DNA from: Botrytis cinerea B05.10
Taxonomy: Eukaryota > Ascomycota > Leotiomycetes > Helotiales > Sclerotiniaceae
Direction of reading: 5' to 3'
Assembly: GCF_000143535.2 (NCBI RefSeq)
Contig: NC_037322.1
Coordinates: 1,612,001 to 1,676,000, forward strand
DNA length: 64,000 nucleotides
This document shows positions 14,368-30,906 of this stretch, one piece after another. The notes below the pieces were generated by a model that did no database searches, had not been told where the DNA came from, and was given only the letters and a program-made list of their open reading frames with translations. A program made the position numbers and the translations under genes. The first letter of the stretch is position 1, and each line of letters begins with the position of its first letter.

Positions 14368-16012
14368 TGAAAAGAGAATCAATTATATGAATAATGCGTG
14401 TGATCCCGGCACACTTTTATTGTTATACACAATATATTGTCTATAAAGAAAATTTTAGTGAACAATTTGCAGTGGAATATTTTATATTCGAGAATAACAT
14501 TATAAAGATAATAATTGAATTGAATAGTCTTTTTATAATCAAATACAAAAATATGAAGACATCTCGGATTTGGAATATCTAGGTATCATATTGATTTGAA
14601 GAAAGCTTGAGAAATAGTTTGAGGATATTTAAAAGGGGATAGATTTACATAAAAAATAATTTTTATTTTGTTTAATTAAATGTATAGAGATATATTATAT
14701 GGCTACATAGTATAGTCATGTAAAATGAATGTATCAACAATCAATTACTACTGTTATTTATATTATATAGTTTTTAGAATTCTAAGAATTTGAAAGATTT
14801 TAATTAATCTTTTCTTAAAATCAACGTTTCAAAGCTATCCAAAGATAATAATTTATAATTCACCTAGGTAGCTTTCGATTTATATAATTAATAATTAATA
14901 ATAGATTCTTCAAATTTCTAACATCATAATCCCAAGAAGACACGAAACTCAATATAATTACCTACATTATTTTAGAAACCTTATTTTCCTTTATAAATTT
15001 ATGTAATAATATACCTAGGTAATTACAATTAATGAAGGTTATAAATCAATCAAATGATATTCATCTCACACTAATTCCTTTCAACATAAAATTAATAAAA
15101 TATTATTGAGATTGTATAAACTACTATTGACTTAATCTATCATTTTTTATGTATCTTTTATACTGTCAGGATAATACAGTTATTATGCCATATATAATAT
15201 CGAATGGTATTGAATGACTCTGAAGAGTTTAAATTTCTAGATTCGGAGCTATTTCATTAAGTATGCCTTTTTAGGCCTTACATTTTATACTTCTCAACCC
15301 TAAATGGAGTGATGGGAAAAATAAAAAATAAAAAATTCTATACTAAAAAGTTATTATTCGTCAACAATTAATGCAACGTTTTATATTTTTCAATTTTGTT
15401 ATAGTTCATAATAAGCAACCTTGAATGCTAGGAATATTATCATTTGGTGAAATATATTTGATTTTCCCTTTATATTCAATACAATACAAGAAATAAAACA
15501 TATGAATATCTTTTTAACAGTAATTCTTTCATTTCATCAAGATATGTTAGGTAATTGCATAATAAGATACCCCAATATTAATAACAATGAATTAACTAAC
15601 TCTTACGCAACTAAAGCTGACCTTAACCTGAATTTACCTTCATATTAATAAGATTCTGTAATGAATTCCAATCTAGAATCTAGCTTTGAATTGGAATCTG
15701 TAGAATCTAAAACGAATTTTTGAAATCGAAAATTATAAGTAGTGATCAAAGTCTTTGACTTAAAACCTATAATTGAAGTAGAATCTAATCTGTTAAACTT
15801 AGAATTTGAATAGCATGAGAATAATTATATATTAATTCTAATCATATAATTTTCGAGTTTTTTAGATCGATATCATTAAAGGTATTCTTGTACATACAAT
15901 AATCTTTACAATTTTCAACTATTGATGATACTCAATCTACATTTTCTTGAAAAAAAATTTATTGTATTATATTAGATTTATACAATCAATCTAATATACA
16001 TGAAAATACAAT

Positions 16013-16150
16013 CAGTCACCAAGCACTACTACAAGTCGCTCATCAAATTCGCACCTAAAATAGTTGTTTTACTACTTTTATTTTATAGTTTTAATAATAT
16101 TAAAACTTAATTTGTTTTATACAAATCTATATATTTGAATTAATTAAACA
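16013..16150 (+). mobile_element. Partial copy of inverted-repeat family 1
   Basis: Starting with CAGTCACC at 16,013, about 130 bp matches the inward-read right arm of the element at 4346-4838, including the CTCATCAAA and TTTTACTACTTTTATTTTA segments. The opposite arm was not found in the following kilobase, so this is a truncated or heavily decayed copy. Confidence 0.7.
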
Positions 16151-18519
16151 TTTAATCTAGAAGCATAAAAATCATATTTTCAATACTGATTATTGTATTT
16201 TTTTCAATGATTTTATTGAACTTTAATTTGAGAAATACTAGAATTAATAGATTTGCTATGTAAGATAAAGATTTTCTGTTTGGAAATGATCTTCAATTTC
16301 AATATAAGTTAATCTTAAATTTTTGTTAGATATAGAACCATAGAAAATATTTTGAAATAACTTATTTTTCACATATGAGAAAAAGTTAGTATTAAAGGAA
16401 TTGTTAGTTTGATAATTTATCCCGCAATTTTGAAGTGAATAGTAAATACGACGAAAACTAAGATTGAATATAAATACTAAGATATATGAAAAACAAATCA
16501 ATATCTAGGTATAAAAAACAATCTCATATTGAAAATATCTATATAAAATAATCAAGAAATCCTGAAAAGAGTGTTATGATTTATAGTGAATACCTATATT
16601 AACTTTCAATATAGTATTCAGAAATATTCGACCAATTGTTAGTAGTATGATTAAACAAATATTAAATACATGAAACAAAAATATTTATTGAAATCAGAAA
16701 ATCGTTCTAATAGGATTGGAATCAAAATTTTTAAAGATATCTCGAATTTGTGATACTATAGCAATCCAAACAAATATACTACAATCTAAATTCAAATTTC
16801 TTATTATTTATAACTCTATGGGTTATTATAATTATTGTTTAAGTTATCTTAATTATTTAAGTACACTCAAGAATAGATTTATGAGATTCAATCTTTTATT
16901 CAAAATGTTTGATATATAATTGCAAATCTAAATTCAGATTATTCTAACTAATTATATTTTAAAGTTTTTCTTATCACTGTAATATATTTTCATAATCTTA
17001 ATATGATTTATTAGCATATAGAACATATCAGCATACAAGCTACTTTCACTATTATTACTATTTTCATTGTTATATAATTTGATTTAACATATTATGTCAA
17101 TGAATTCTTATATTATAATTTCTGTTTAAAAAATAATACTTTATTCAAATTTGCACTATTTGATATTTATCAAATTTAATCTTAATATTAAGCTTTCATT
17201 GAAATCAAAAACCTATAGATTTACATTTAATTCATTTTTTTCATATAACTTAGTTTTTTTTTACATGTTAATATTAATTTGATATATTATTTACGTTTCG
17301 AAAGATGATTTTCTATATTTAGAAGTATACTTTTGTATGTCAGTTCTTTTGTTCCTCGAATCAAAAGTAATATAAGTTCAAAATTTAAATCAAAGAAGCT
17401 TAGTAAATGTTCAATTAGTCGAAATTGAATCATTATTAATTTAAAGAAAGCCTGTATAAGAAAGAGCATAAGGAATTCAAGAGATTTAAAGATTTAAATC
17501 AAAAGGGAAAAATGGAAAAGAAATGAATACATAAATTTGAATATTCACTTTTGAAAGCATATTATCAAGATTCAAATGAACTAATTTTCTTGTTTGAAAA
17601 CTAGATTTTAAACTTTAAATTATAATTGGTTACTATATGTATAATATAATCAAAATATAATAATGACTCATGATTATTATATCTATTTAATAGTAACTTG
17701 GAATAAAAGTGTTTGTTTATTCATTAATTATTTCTTGTTAATAGACTTGAAAGTTTTGTTCATAAGAAAATCGGTTTTTACATATTAAAAAAATCATATT
17801 TTAATCATTAACAACAAAAATAGCGTTTTTAGAATTGTTATTATATATGATCGCTATTATCTATTTTTGTTTTCTTCAGTCATGAACTTGTAGAATTAAA
17901 CAAAAGCAAATTGAGCTCTATTTATGCAACCAAAATATTTGTATAGTCAGGTCATCTTTATAATAAATTCTTCATAGATATTTTTCTAATTATTTATAAA
18001 TAATGTACTGACGTCAGGGTACGATTGTTTTGTTTTAAATAAATCAAAATGAATAATATTGTATTTTAATTTAGTATAGAATTTTAAATTAATTGATAAA
18101 TGAAAATATAATAATTAAATTAAATTAAGTAAACTCTTTTAGAATTTATATTCAGATTTAGACTAAGCTTCACAACAATAATAGGTTTAGTTTAATTGAT
18201 TAAAGTTCAAAGATACATTTGACGACAAATGGATGGATATTTGAGGTGTTTTTGAGTTGAATGTTTTTCTGAATTAATATTTGAATTAAAATCGAAATTA
18301 GAATATGAAATGAAAACCTAATAAATAAGAATCTAATCAATCTAAATAATAATTTTTAATAAAAGTTCAAATTATTAAACATTTAAATAAAATCTAAATA
18401 ATAACATATACTAGAGCAGAAGTAAGAAATATATAACAATAGTATTATTTCAATATTATGGTGTTAAACTACTAAAGTATTCTACCTTTGAGAGAAAATA
18501 ACAACAACAATAATAATAA

Positions 18520-18963
18520 CAGCAAATCACTCTTATACCATAGAATTCACATTTATTTCACTCTTATACCTTTTGCATTCTATTATAGATTTCACGTAAA
18601 ATGTTTGAAATTTTTACCTGAAATCTATAATAAAATGAGTCGATTTTATAGTAAGAAAATATACAAATGTAGTGAATATGCTTGATTTAATAGTCATTAT
18701 ACTGTAATCTTAAATGAATGTAAAAGAGATTAATTTTTCTTTTTGATTTTTACATATATTTAAGTGGCTTTTTAATATGTAGAAATAAATTCTATAATAA
18801 GAAAATAGAAGTTAGCTTTAAAAACCTAGAATCTATTCATTTCAGTATAAATTCTATCATAAAACTTATTATAGAATCTAAGGAGTATAGGAATAAATCT
18901 TCTTTCAATTTTAGGGTACGAAATTAATTAAACAACATTGAGGGGCATGAGAATAACTCGTTA
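18520..18963. mobile_element. Diverged copy of inverted-repeat family 2
   Basis: The left end reads CAGCAAATCACTCTTATACC and the right end carries the inverted counterpart near 18,940-18,960 (AGGGGCATGAGAATAAC). Internal TAGAATCTA-type words are shared with the better preserved copy at 19,455-19,949. The arms are less alike than in that copy. Exact ends are uncertain by some bases. Confidence 0.55.
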
Positions 18964-19454
18964 TAACAACTTGCAATAATTTTAATAATTATTTTTGATA
19001 TTTCATTTTCAAAGCTCGAGTGAAGCGAAGATTAAAGGTTGCTCGCCTCTCTCTCTATATATATTGTATCGTATTGTATTATAATTATAATTTTATAATG
19101 TCAACATGATTTATCATCGAAGAATATTTTTAATTTAATACAATGTTTTATAAATTAATAAATCTAAAGTTTTTCAATATTTTTTGTTTTTTATAATTTA
19201 AAAATAGAATTCGCTATATCTTTTTATTATTAATATCAAATATATATTAAAAGATTATATTCTTTTCTACTATTATAATAATTCGCTCAGGTTGTATTAT
19301 GAAATAATAAACTATTTATTTTATATTAAAGAGTTATATAAAAGATGTTATAAAACTTAATGATATTTTTAATATCAGGTCTCTTATTTTTATAAATAAT
19401 CTCGATAATTAATAATATTTGAACTTTTTAATTATTTGATTGTGTAATAAATAA

Positions 19455-19949
19455 CGGCAAATTACTCTCATACCCCTCAAATATCATTTAATTACTCTTA
19501 TGCTTTAAAATTTGAAAAAAAAATTATTATTATGCCTTTTAAATTTTATAATAGAATTTATGATAGATTTTATAGTCAAATGAATAGATTCTAGCCTTTT
19601 GAGGTTAGAATCTATATTTGAAAAAGATATAAAAATTATAAATTATTTTATTATAGAATCTATTCTATTATTGTCTATTATAGAATCTATACTTTTAGTT
19701 ATAGAATCTATCCTTTTATTATTTATTATAGAATCTATATTTTTAATTATAGAATCTATTCTTTTATTATTTATTATAGAATCTATACTTTTAAAATCTA
19801 ATCTAAAATGATTAGATTCTATGATTTTAGGTTAGATTCTATAATAGATTTTATTATAGAATCTAAGGGGTATGAGAGTAATTTTTTTTCAAATTTTAGG
19901 GTATGAGAGTAATTAAATGATATTTGAGGGGCATGAGAGTAATTTGCCG
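19455..19949. mobile_element. Inverted-repeat element (family 2) with 9-bp target duplication
   Basis: The element starts CGGCAAATTACTCTCATACC and ends with the inverse complement, with arms matching over about 70 bp or more. Each arm contains repeated units of the type ATTACTCTCATACCCC, and the middle is built of ATTATAGAATCTAT-like repeats. It is flanked by the direct repeat AATAAATAA at 19,446-19,454 and 19,950-19,958, consistent with a target-site duplication, although the sequence is simple. No transposase frame is present, so it would be non-autonomous. A 9-bp duplication does not fit the TA-targeting group of family 1, so the two families look unrelated. Confidence 0.7.
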
Positions 19950-20991
19950 AATAAATAATCGATGAACTGTATGTTAAAGTTGAAGATGTGAATTAAGAAA
20001 AAGAATGGTTTATTCGATGATAAATCATATTAAATAAATTGAGAATATAGTAGCTGTCGGGAAAACACAAAATAAAATTTATGAATTCAAAGGATTATAA
20101 AATTAATAATAATAAATGGAAAAGAAATTCTACAAATTCACAGCCCGAAAATTTCTTTTTTCCCAATGTCTAGTATTATTATTATTTTTAAAAAAATCGA
20201 ATTATTTTTTAAGATTTTAATTCTCTTATATAATTTAAAATAATCCGAAAACTAATTAAAACTCTTTAGATACAAATATATAATGTATTAAAACAAAATG
20301 CAAATAGCAATAAATTTAAATTTTACTCACATTATTTATGATTCTATATTGGATTTCTCTTAATAACATTTTCATCATTAATATATCAATATCTAATTCT
20401 TAAATTTTAGTATTTATTTGTTCCTAAAAACCATATTTAGTTTTTCAAAATCTCTAATTAAATATTAATTATATTTCAATAAAGAAAGAGTTACTAGAAC
20501 AAATAATTAATCTTTTGCAAATAAATTACTTTTCGTAATATTTAAATGGATTTATAATTTAATAAATTTCTATATTTTTAAAAGAATTCCTAGGATCGAT
20601 TTTATATTAACTCATTGAATGTTAATAAAAACCATCACTACTTTACTACTTGATTCTAAAAGATTTGATATATCGTTTTTTACGTTCATCGTGTATTAAT
20701 ATACTAAAAGCTTTTCAATTATGAAGTCAAAATGATTTTTCTTTAACGAGTGGAACGAGCGGCTTCTTTGAAAGCCCCACGTTCAAAACTAGACCGAATC
20801 ACCAATCAACAATTGACATGTATAAAATTGTCACACTCAAACAAATACAAAATGTCAAAGAACAATTTTTCATTTCATATCAAACCAACAGTCACTTCAT
20901 TTTGTTTTCTCAAAAACTATATAAATCATACTGTGCATTTATCTCTCATCTAATCATCGATACCTAAACATGAGTTGAACTCATCCCAAAT

Positions 20992-25935
<4,944 letters not shown>

Positions 25936-26018
25936 TCAGCAAGGCAAAGGGACATCCACTTATGATTACTTAGTACTTGAAGTGAGAGGGGAAGGGTTAA
26001 AAAACGAGGGACTCACAA

Positions 26019-26037
26019 TGACTCAATGGTTGACTCA
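26019..26037. promoter_or_regulatory. Two tandem Gcn4/CPC1 sites upstream of AROM
   Basis: Two perfect TGACTCA sites lie at 26,019-26,025 and 26,031-26,037, about 216-234 bp upstream of the AROM start codon. TGACTCA is the binding site of the bZIP activator Gcn4/CPC1, which induces amino acid biosynthesis genes on starvation. Their position supports cross-pathway control of AROM. Binding is inferred. Confidence 0.6.
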
Positions 26038-26644
26038 ATAGTTGATCCGGATCCGAAACTTTTTTTTGACAGGGATTTCAAACAAAGAGCCGAGACGGCG
26101 CTCGATGCAGGTCCCGAGTTGGAATGAAAGACGGTGAATGTGATAAATGTGAAGGTTATTGAACACAACGTGAATATAGAGATCTTGTGTATTTTTTGTC
26201 TTTTTTCACTTCTCACTATAAATGCGTAGCACTACTTGATTTTGAAATTTCGTCGATGGGTAGAAATCAAACAAAGACATACGAGCCCTCTTTTTTTACT
26301 TGTTGTCAAATTCTGCTCTGTGCGTACTTCTGCATCTTCACAATTGATCATGACTAAGCACACCATCAGCAAGTCAATTGACTCTTGGGTATTGTGGTAG
26401 GTAGTAATAGTCCCGTCAGCAGCACGTCTTCAGACTACAGCTTCGTAACCTGACATCTGTCTTACGTTTTAACATCTCCGAGGAAAACATCTTCTAAATC
26501 CTTCGCTATACAGAAATCGTTGAGAGATGAACCAGATGATCTTCTCCGGCTCATCAGCTTTCTCCGGATCATGGAAACTCCTGGTTTCTCTTGGCTGTCA
26601 CATCCCAGACATTTCAGTGAGCTCAGTTGTCAGACTTCCACTAG

Positions 26645-26932
26645 ATGCCGGAGAATAGGAAAGCTAGATCCACTGGAAATTCTCAAGGGAGAAGTACTAA
26701 AATACCAATTAGAAATCATCCAAAATCCAATGGTCTCATGGTTGTGTTATATCCCCTTGTTGGCCTTGGTACCTTTCATCTTCTTGACAAGATACATCAT
26801 ATCAAATCTCCTTCAATACTTATATACCAGTCTCGTTCCTTACATCAAGCTTTTGTCACAGTCGCTAGAGGGGTTTACAGCAAGTCAGGCCTGGCTGCCA
26901 TTCTAGGACTCGTGGGATGTTGGACATTGTAG
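26645..26932 (+). CDS. Small hypothetical protein, doubtful
   Basis: A 95-codon frame begins with ATG. It has a basic, polar N-terminal third (MPENRKARSTGN), then a hydrophobic stretch (VVLYPLVGLGTF, about residues 33-45) and a second hydrophobic C-terminal stretch (AAILGLVGCW). This could be a small membrane protein or a chance frame in the region upstream of AROM. I do not recognise it. A plus-strand frame overlapping it upstream starts only with TTG. No intron evidence supports it. Confidence 0.25.
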   Translation: MPENRKARSTGNSQGRSTKIPIRNHPKSNGLMVVLYPLVGLGTFHLLDKIHHIKSPSILIYQSRSLHQAFVTVARGVYSKSGLAAILGLVGCWTL

Positions 26933-27170
26933 TTTCTGTACAAAGGGCGAATTACCTATATTCAGCTCTTTTCTTTGGTCACAGTCTTTTATCCTTGCAT
27001 CTTTACTGATCGAGGAGGGTTCTGTCAAACCATTAAGAGAGGAGTGTACTGGAGAGAAGCGGTTGTCATCTCTGGCAGGATCAAATCGAAGCGGTGTTGC
27101 TATGAAGAAAAAATGTATTTATTAATATATCTTAAACAGCACGGTATTCAGAAGCAAGTGAATTATAAAT

Positions 27171-29633
27171 TCATATATTTATATCGAACCGGTATGAACT
27201 TCCACCGACGAGCACTTTTCTCACTCCAGCCATCTCAAATACACCACTAGTATTATTCGGTGCGTTTATATTGACGTCCACAACACCTTCATTCAATGTC
27301 CACTCCACGCTCAAGCTTCCATTGAAAGCAGTCACCACCCTGGCGTTAGCAGTCTTGAGCCCCATGGCCAAGCCAACATCCGGATTGATGACCCAATTTC
27401 TATAGCCATATCCAGATGGGCCATCAGCACGTCTTAATCCAGCAGCCCATTCGGTGAGTAAATATGTAGGTGCTCCACCCCATGGATGTGCAAGACTTGT
27501 AAACAACCCAAGTCCTGGGTTACCTTCAAGGTTTACGTACTCCCAACTTGCGCCTGTGGATGATTTTGGGTTTGACAACATTGGGGACCAGAGACTTTCG
27601 AGTAAGCTCAGAGCTTTGCTACTTGCATTGTGTGAGATAATCGCTGCAAGCAAAAATCCGTTTATATTAGGCGAAATATTTGTGCTGAGATCTGAACTAT
27701 TGACTTGTGTCGAATCTTTATATCCCGGCCCAAGCTTTAGGGCCTCGAGAGCTTGTAAGGACTGAGATGCTTGGGTCGTGTTTGCCGTTCCTGATGTGAT
27801 ACAGAATCCAATTGCCGCAATAGAATAATCGCCAGGCGAAGCGGCAGAAAGAGAATAAACGCCAATGGTTGAATTCCACAACTGCCTGTTGACCGCATTG
27901 GATATTTCCGTTGCCGCGGATTGATACTTGATAGCCGATGCCAGATCGTTTAAAGCCATAGCCACTTCCGCTAGCTGGCTCAATGCTTGCACGAGGGCAC
28001 AAGAGACAGCAGAGCCCTGGCTCGGACCAAGAAACGCAGAGAGAAAGACAGGTAGACCAGTGTCGGGGCTGAGTTGTGCGATCAACCAATCTGCCAGAAG
28101 TTGCCAGTTTGACCATGTTTGATTTGCAAACTCAAGGTCATTGCTTGACGAGATATAATTAGAATAGGATATCAATCCAAGAATTTGGTAATCAACTAGA
28201 ACAACACCATAAATTTCAAGATCAGCGGATGCACCACTACCGAAGGCAAATGTCTTCTTGGCGTCAGATGCATTGTAACCAATTGGCGGAGCAAATGGTA
28301 ATAGTCCATCTTCTATTTGCCAGTCTAGAAATGTATTCAGAGTTCCCTTCAAATGGTCATTTCGAGAAGTAGTAACCGGGATTATGCGGCTTGTGTGATA
28401 AAAGTCACCTAGCCATACTAGGCGATCTCGTTTCGCGCCATCTAGACACGTCGTTTGGAGGTTAGAGTGAACGCCGTACTCAGTCAGTACCAAATCTGTA
28501 TCGGTCAACATCGTGTTATTATACAAAAGCGACTGATTGAATGTGTCCCGAACGATCACATTTTTGATGTAGCCAATCTGATCTTGCCAGCCACCAAATC
28601 CAAAAGTGCCAGCCGTCTGTATTGGTGTTCCACCAACATAGTAAGATGACAAAGAAGTGTTGAAAATTTCGACATCATCGATATATACCGCAAGGTTGTC
28701 TGCAGTATCAATGATAGTCCGTACTGTATACCACGTGTTCTCTTTTATGACAGGTGTGTTGAATACATCTAAACGGTAGGAAGGAAGTGTCGTGACATTG
28801 ACTAAAGAGTAACCATAGGAGAGAATCAAGGAATTTGGTGGAGTAAGTGTGGTGTTCGTATTGACAAAAGTTGTATTGTCAGGTAGCTCCCCAATCAGGT
28901 TCAGTTGGAGGCCTAAGGGAGTAGCAATTGGAATTCCAATTGCCCAGCCTATGCCGCCTCTTTTGATCATGGTGTTGAACTCCAATGTGTAATTCTGAAA
29001 TGATGCGCCTTGAATTGTAAGTCCTGGTTTCATACCCCTTACAAGAGCACCATTCACATCAAATTCCCACATGGAACCCTGACTTCCGCGATCAATACAG
29101 GCTAATGATGATGCCCTAGCTCCAAGGGCCCAGATATCGTTCAGCACGGCATTGTCCGACTCAAATCCACCGGGCAATGTACTGGCATCAATATCTGGCA
29201 CTGATGCAGTAAATCCAATAGTTGAAAATACTACACTGCCCGATGTCAAGAGACGGATCGATTGCCATCTTTGCCCTCCTTGAAGTAGAAATGCTTCGAA
29301 AGGTCCAGTTTCGGTGACTTCGAAGGTTTCAACGCGATATGTATTCGAAAGACCACTTGCAAAGGGGAAAGGTCCGTCGGAGAAGTTAGTATCGAGACCA
29401 ATGAATTCTTCCGAATATTTAACCTCGATTTGAACTTTTCCACTGATGAATTCTACATCGTAGAATGGGTAACCTGCGACTTCATGGCCGTAATCTATTG
29501 TGGCCACGGGTGTCGATGGAGTAAGCTCAAATCTGCCCCCACTCGATAGGGGTAAAGTTGGTTCAGTCGCCAGCCCTATCTTAACCGGCTTGGTCACAGA
29601 AGTAGACAAACTGTGTGCGTGTAAGGTTAGCAT
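27171..29633 (-). CDS. Alpha-L-rhamnosidase-like glycoside hydrolase (GH78 type)
   Basis: GH78 enzymes remove terminal L-rhamnose from plant polysaccharides and glycosides, usually outside the cell. The 820-codon frame begins with beta-sandwich-type sequence (TIDYGHEVAGYPFYDVEF). It then shows the pre-catalytic segment SMWEFDVNGALVRG (about 187-200), a probable concanavalin-like insert (about 203-380), and the catalytic (alpha/alpha)6 barrel opening with CLDGAKRDRLVWLGD (near 396), whose acidic and RDR residues are typical of the family. The conserved AHPWGGAPTYLLTEW follows near 714, and a C-terminal beta domain ends the protein. Many N-glycosylation sequons are present. The family assignment rests on these motifs. 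The annotated ATG overlaps a perfect TGCTAAC branch site and has no signal peptide behind it, so the true N-terminus is probably encoded upstream. Substrate specificity cannot be told. Confidence 0.8.
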   Translation of the reverse strand: MLTLHAHSLSTSVTKPVKIGLATEPTLPLSSGGRFELTPSTPVATIDYGHEVAGYPFYDVEFISGKVQIEVKYSEEFIGLDTNFSDGPFPFASGLSNTYRVETFEVTETGPFEAFLLQGGQRWQSIRLLTSGSVVFSTIGFTASVPDIDASTLPGGFESDNAVLNDIWALGARASSLACIDRGSQGSMWEFDVNGALVRGMKPGLTIQGASFQNYTLEFNTMIKRGGIGWAIGIPIATPLGLQLNLIGELPDNTTFVNTNTTLTPPNSLILSYGYSLVNVTTLPSYRLDVFNTPVIKENTWYTVRTIIDTADNLAVYIDDVEIFNTSLSSYYVGGTPIQTAGTFGFGGWQDQIGYIKNVIVRDTFNQSLLYNNTMLTDTDLVLTEYGVHSNLQTTCLDGAKRDRLVWLGDFYHTSRIIPVTTSRNDHLKGTLNTFLDWQIEDGLLPFAPPIGYNASDAKKTFAFGSGASADLEIYGVVLVDYQILGLISYSNYISSSNDLEFANQTWSNWQLLADWLIAQLSPDTGLPVFLSAFLGPSQGSAVSCALVQALSQLAEVAMALNDLASAIKYQSAATEISNAVNRQLWNSTIGVYSLSAASPGDYSIAAIGFCITSGTANTTQASQSLQALEALKLGPGYKDSTQVNSSDLSTNISPNINGFLLAAIISHNASSKALSLLESLWSPMLSNPKSSTGASWEYVNLEGNPGLGLFTSLAHPWGGAPTYLLTEWAAGLRRADGPSGYGYRNWVINPDVGLAMGLKTANARVVTAFNGSLSVEWTLNEGVVDVNINAPNNTSGVFEMAGVRKVLVGGSSYRFDINI

Positions 29634-29791
29634 TATTCGCTGTTATTTCGAATGTTGACATGCCTGTGGAGATCTCGGGGATGGGGAGAAATCCTCGATC
29701 CCGTGGCAAGTGCAGCAATCTGGGTTGTCAACAACAAACATGTCATAAAATACTGAGCAATACTAGGAGTCATAGTGACAATACCAGCCAT
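29633..29791 (-). other. Possible signal-peptide exon of the GH78-like gene
   Basis: A 52-codon frame starting ATG at 29,791 reads MAGIVTMTPSIAQYFMT followed by CLLLTTQIAALATG, which looks like a secretion signal with a plausible cleavage region. It ends in a stop just where the downstream frame begins, in a different phase. A branch site (TGCTAAC) and a CACACAG acceptor lie at about 29,634-29,611, so splicing could join it to the hydrolase. I found no good GTRNGT donor in the right phase, so the join is unproven. Confidence 0.35.
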
Positions 29792-30906
29792 AGAGCCTGC
29801 CAGTCAGAACCACTTGATCTCCTGCTACCGATACGGAATGGATGTAGTCACGTGGTTTTGAGGCGCGATGATGGTGTGTTTGAGCTTGAAATCATCCTGA
29901 TGTGGGAAACATTCAAGAAGCCTCTTATACTGATACAAACACATGTCTGTGAAGAAAGGGGTGGTTGGGGGTTGCTTTCCATCGATTTACGTGATGTAGC
30001 CAAGTGAAATCCAACCATCGTCGGTATGGAGATACGACGATGCGTGAAAGTGGGTGTGGACGGCTAGCCATCACAGAAGGGGTTTTCCCGGCCTCGGATG
30101 AATATATCGCGAGTCTATCTGTTCCTTGTGGACGGCATTCACGATGAACAGGGAGAAAAGATGCGGGCAACTGTGGGGTATTCATACGCTCCTAATAAAT
30201 CATGCGGAGTGTGCCATTCACAAATCACGTGCCATTGAAGCTCTTGACCTCTTGATGCGAAAAAGACTGGGCAGTTCTCCACCCGTCCACTACTCAAGCA
30301 CAATACCTATGGAGTTGTTTGCCGTTTCAACGCCCGAACTCAGATCTTAAATGAAATGCCCCGTCATGACTAAGTTAAATTACGAACAATAAAGTTCCTC
30401 AAACTCTAAGAGATAAAGTCAATGTCCTTACAGAGACAAGTCTGCTTTCTCCTGCCTGCTCGGCATGACTATGTGCATTCGCCGATTGTGGTTAGTAGCC
30501 AGAAGTCAGAAGCCAATTGTTGATGCTCAAAGGTCTTGCCTTTTTTCTGGTCAACAGGTGTTGTGTCAGGAAGATCTTTGGCTAATGTTGGAGACTATGA
30601 TGTCTATCTGATAGTGACATCAAATTCTTTTGAAAAGTATTCGCACTGACGGAGGCCGCAGTCTGGCAAGCGGGAGTTTTCTGTTTTTACTTCGTAGATC
30701 TGAGTAAACGACCCGACAATTATAAAACAATTGAGATTGTATGCCTTTTGAATGTTATACTTTTTTCAAATTGTGAAAAATGAGATTTAGTTCGATAGTC
30801 CGGACCGTTAGGTTGCCCTTTCATCCCAACCTACCATTAAAACGATGATATAAAATTGACAAAGGAATGATGAAACGATTGTCCAAGTGACATGTACTAG
30901 CACTTA
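29792..30906. other. Intergenic, nothing recognised
   Basis: Normal base composition with only short overlapping frames on both strands, none with recognisable motifs, codon continuity or splice signals. It contains the presumed promoter of the GH78-like gene. Confidence 0.5.

Larger units (their letters stand above)
1..20740. other. Gene-free A+T-rich (RIP-like) block
   Basis: By eye roughly four fifths of the bases are A or T, CpG is very rare, and every reading frame is closed within about 80 codons. No conserved protein can be read except two short ghosts listed separately. Composition changes abruptly near 20,740, about 250 bp beyond the 3' end of the AROM gene. In filamentous ascomycetes such blocks are usually transposon-rich DNA degraded by repeat-induced point mutation (C to T). 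The inverted-repeat elements seen inside, with C-to-T differences between arms, fit that explanation. A centromeric or subtelomeric location cannot be judged from sequence alone. Confidence 0.85.

Noticed and set aside
722..18685. Frames of 60-81 codons in the A+T-rich block
   Set aside because: They are rich in Ile, Asn, Lys, Phe and Tyr as expected from A+T-rich noise and have no motif or splice context, apart from the short RT-like ghost.
26520..26906. 128-codon plus-strand frame upstream of AROM
   Set aside because: It starts with TTG, overlaps another frame of equal quality and has no recognisable domain.
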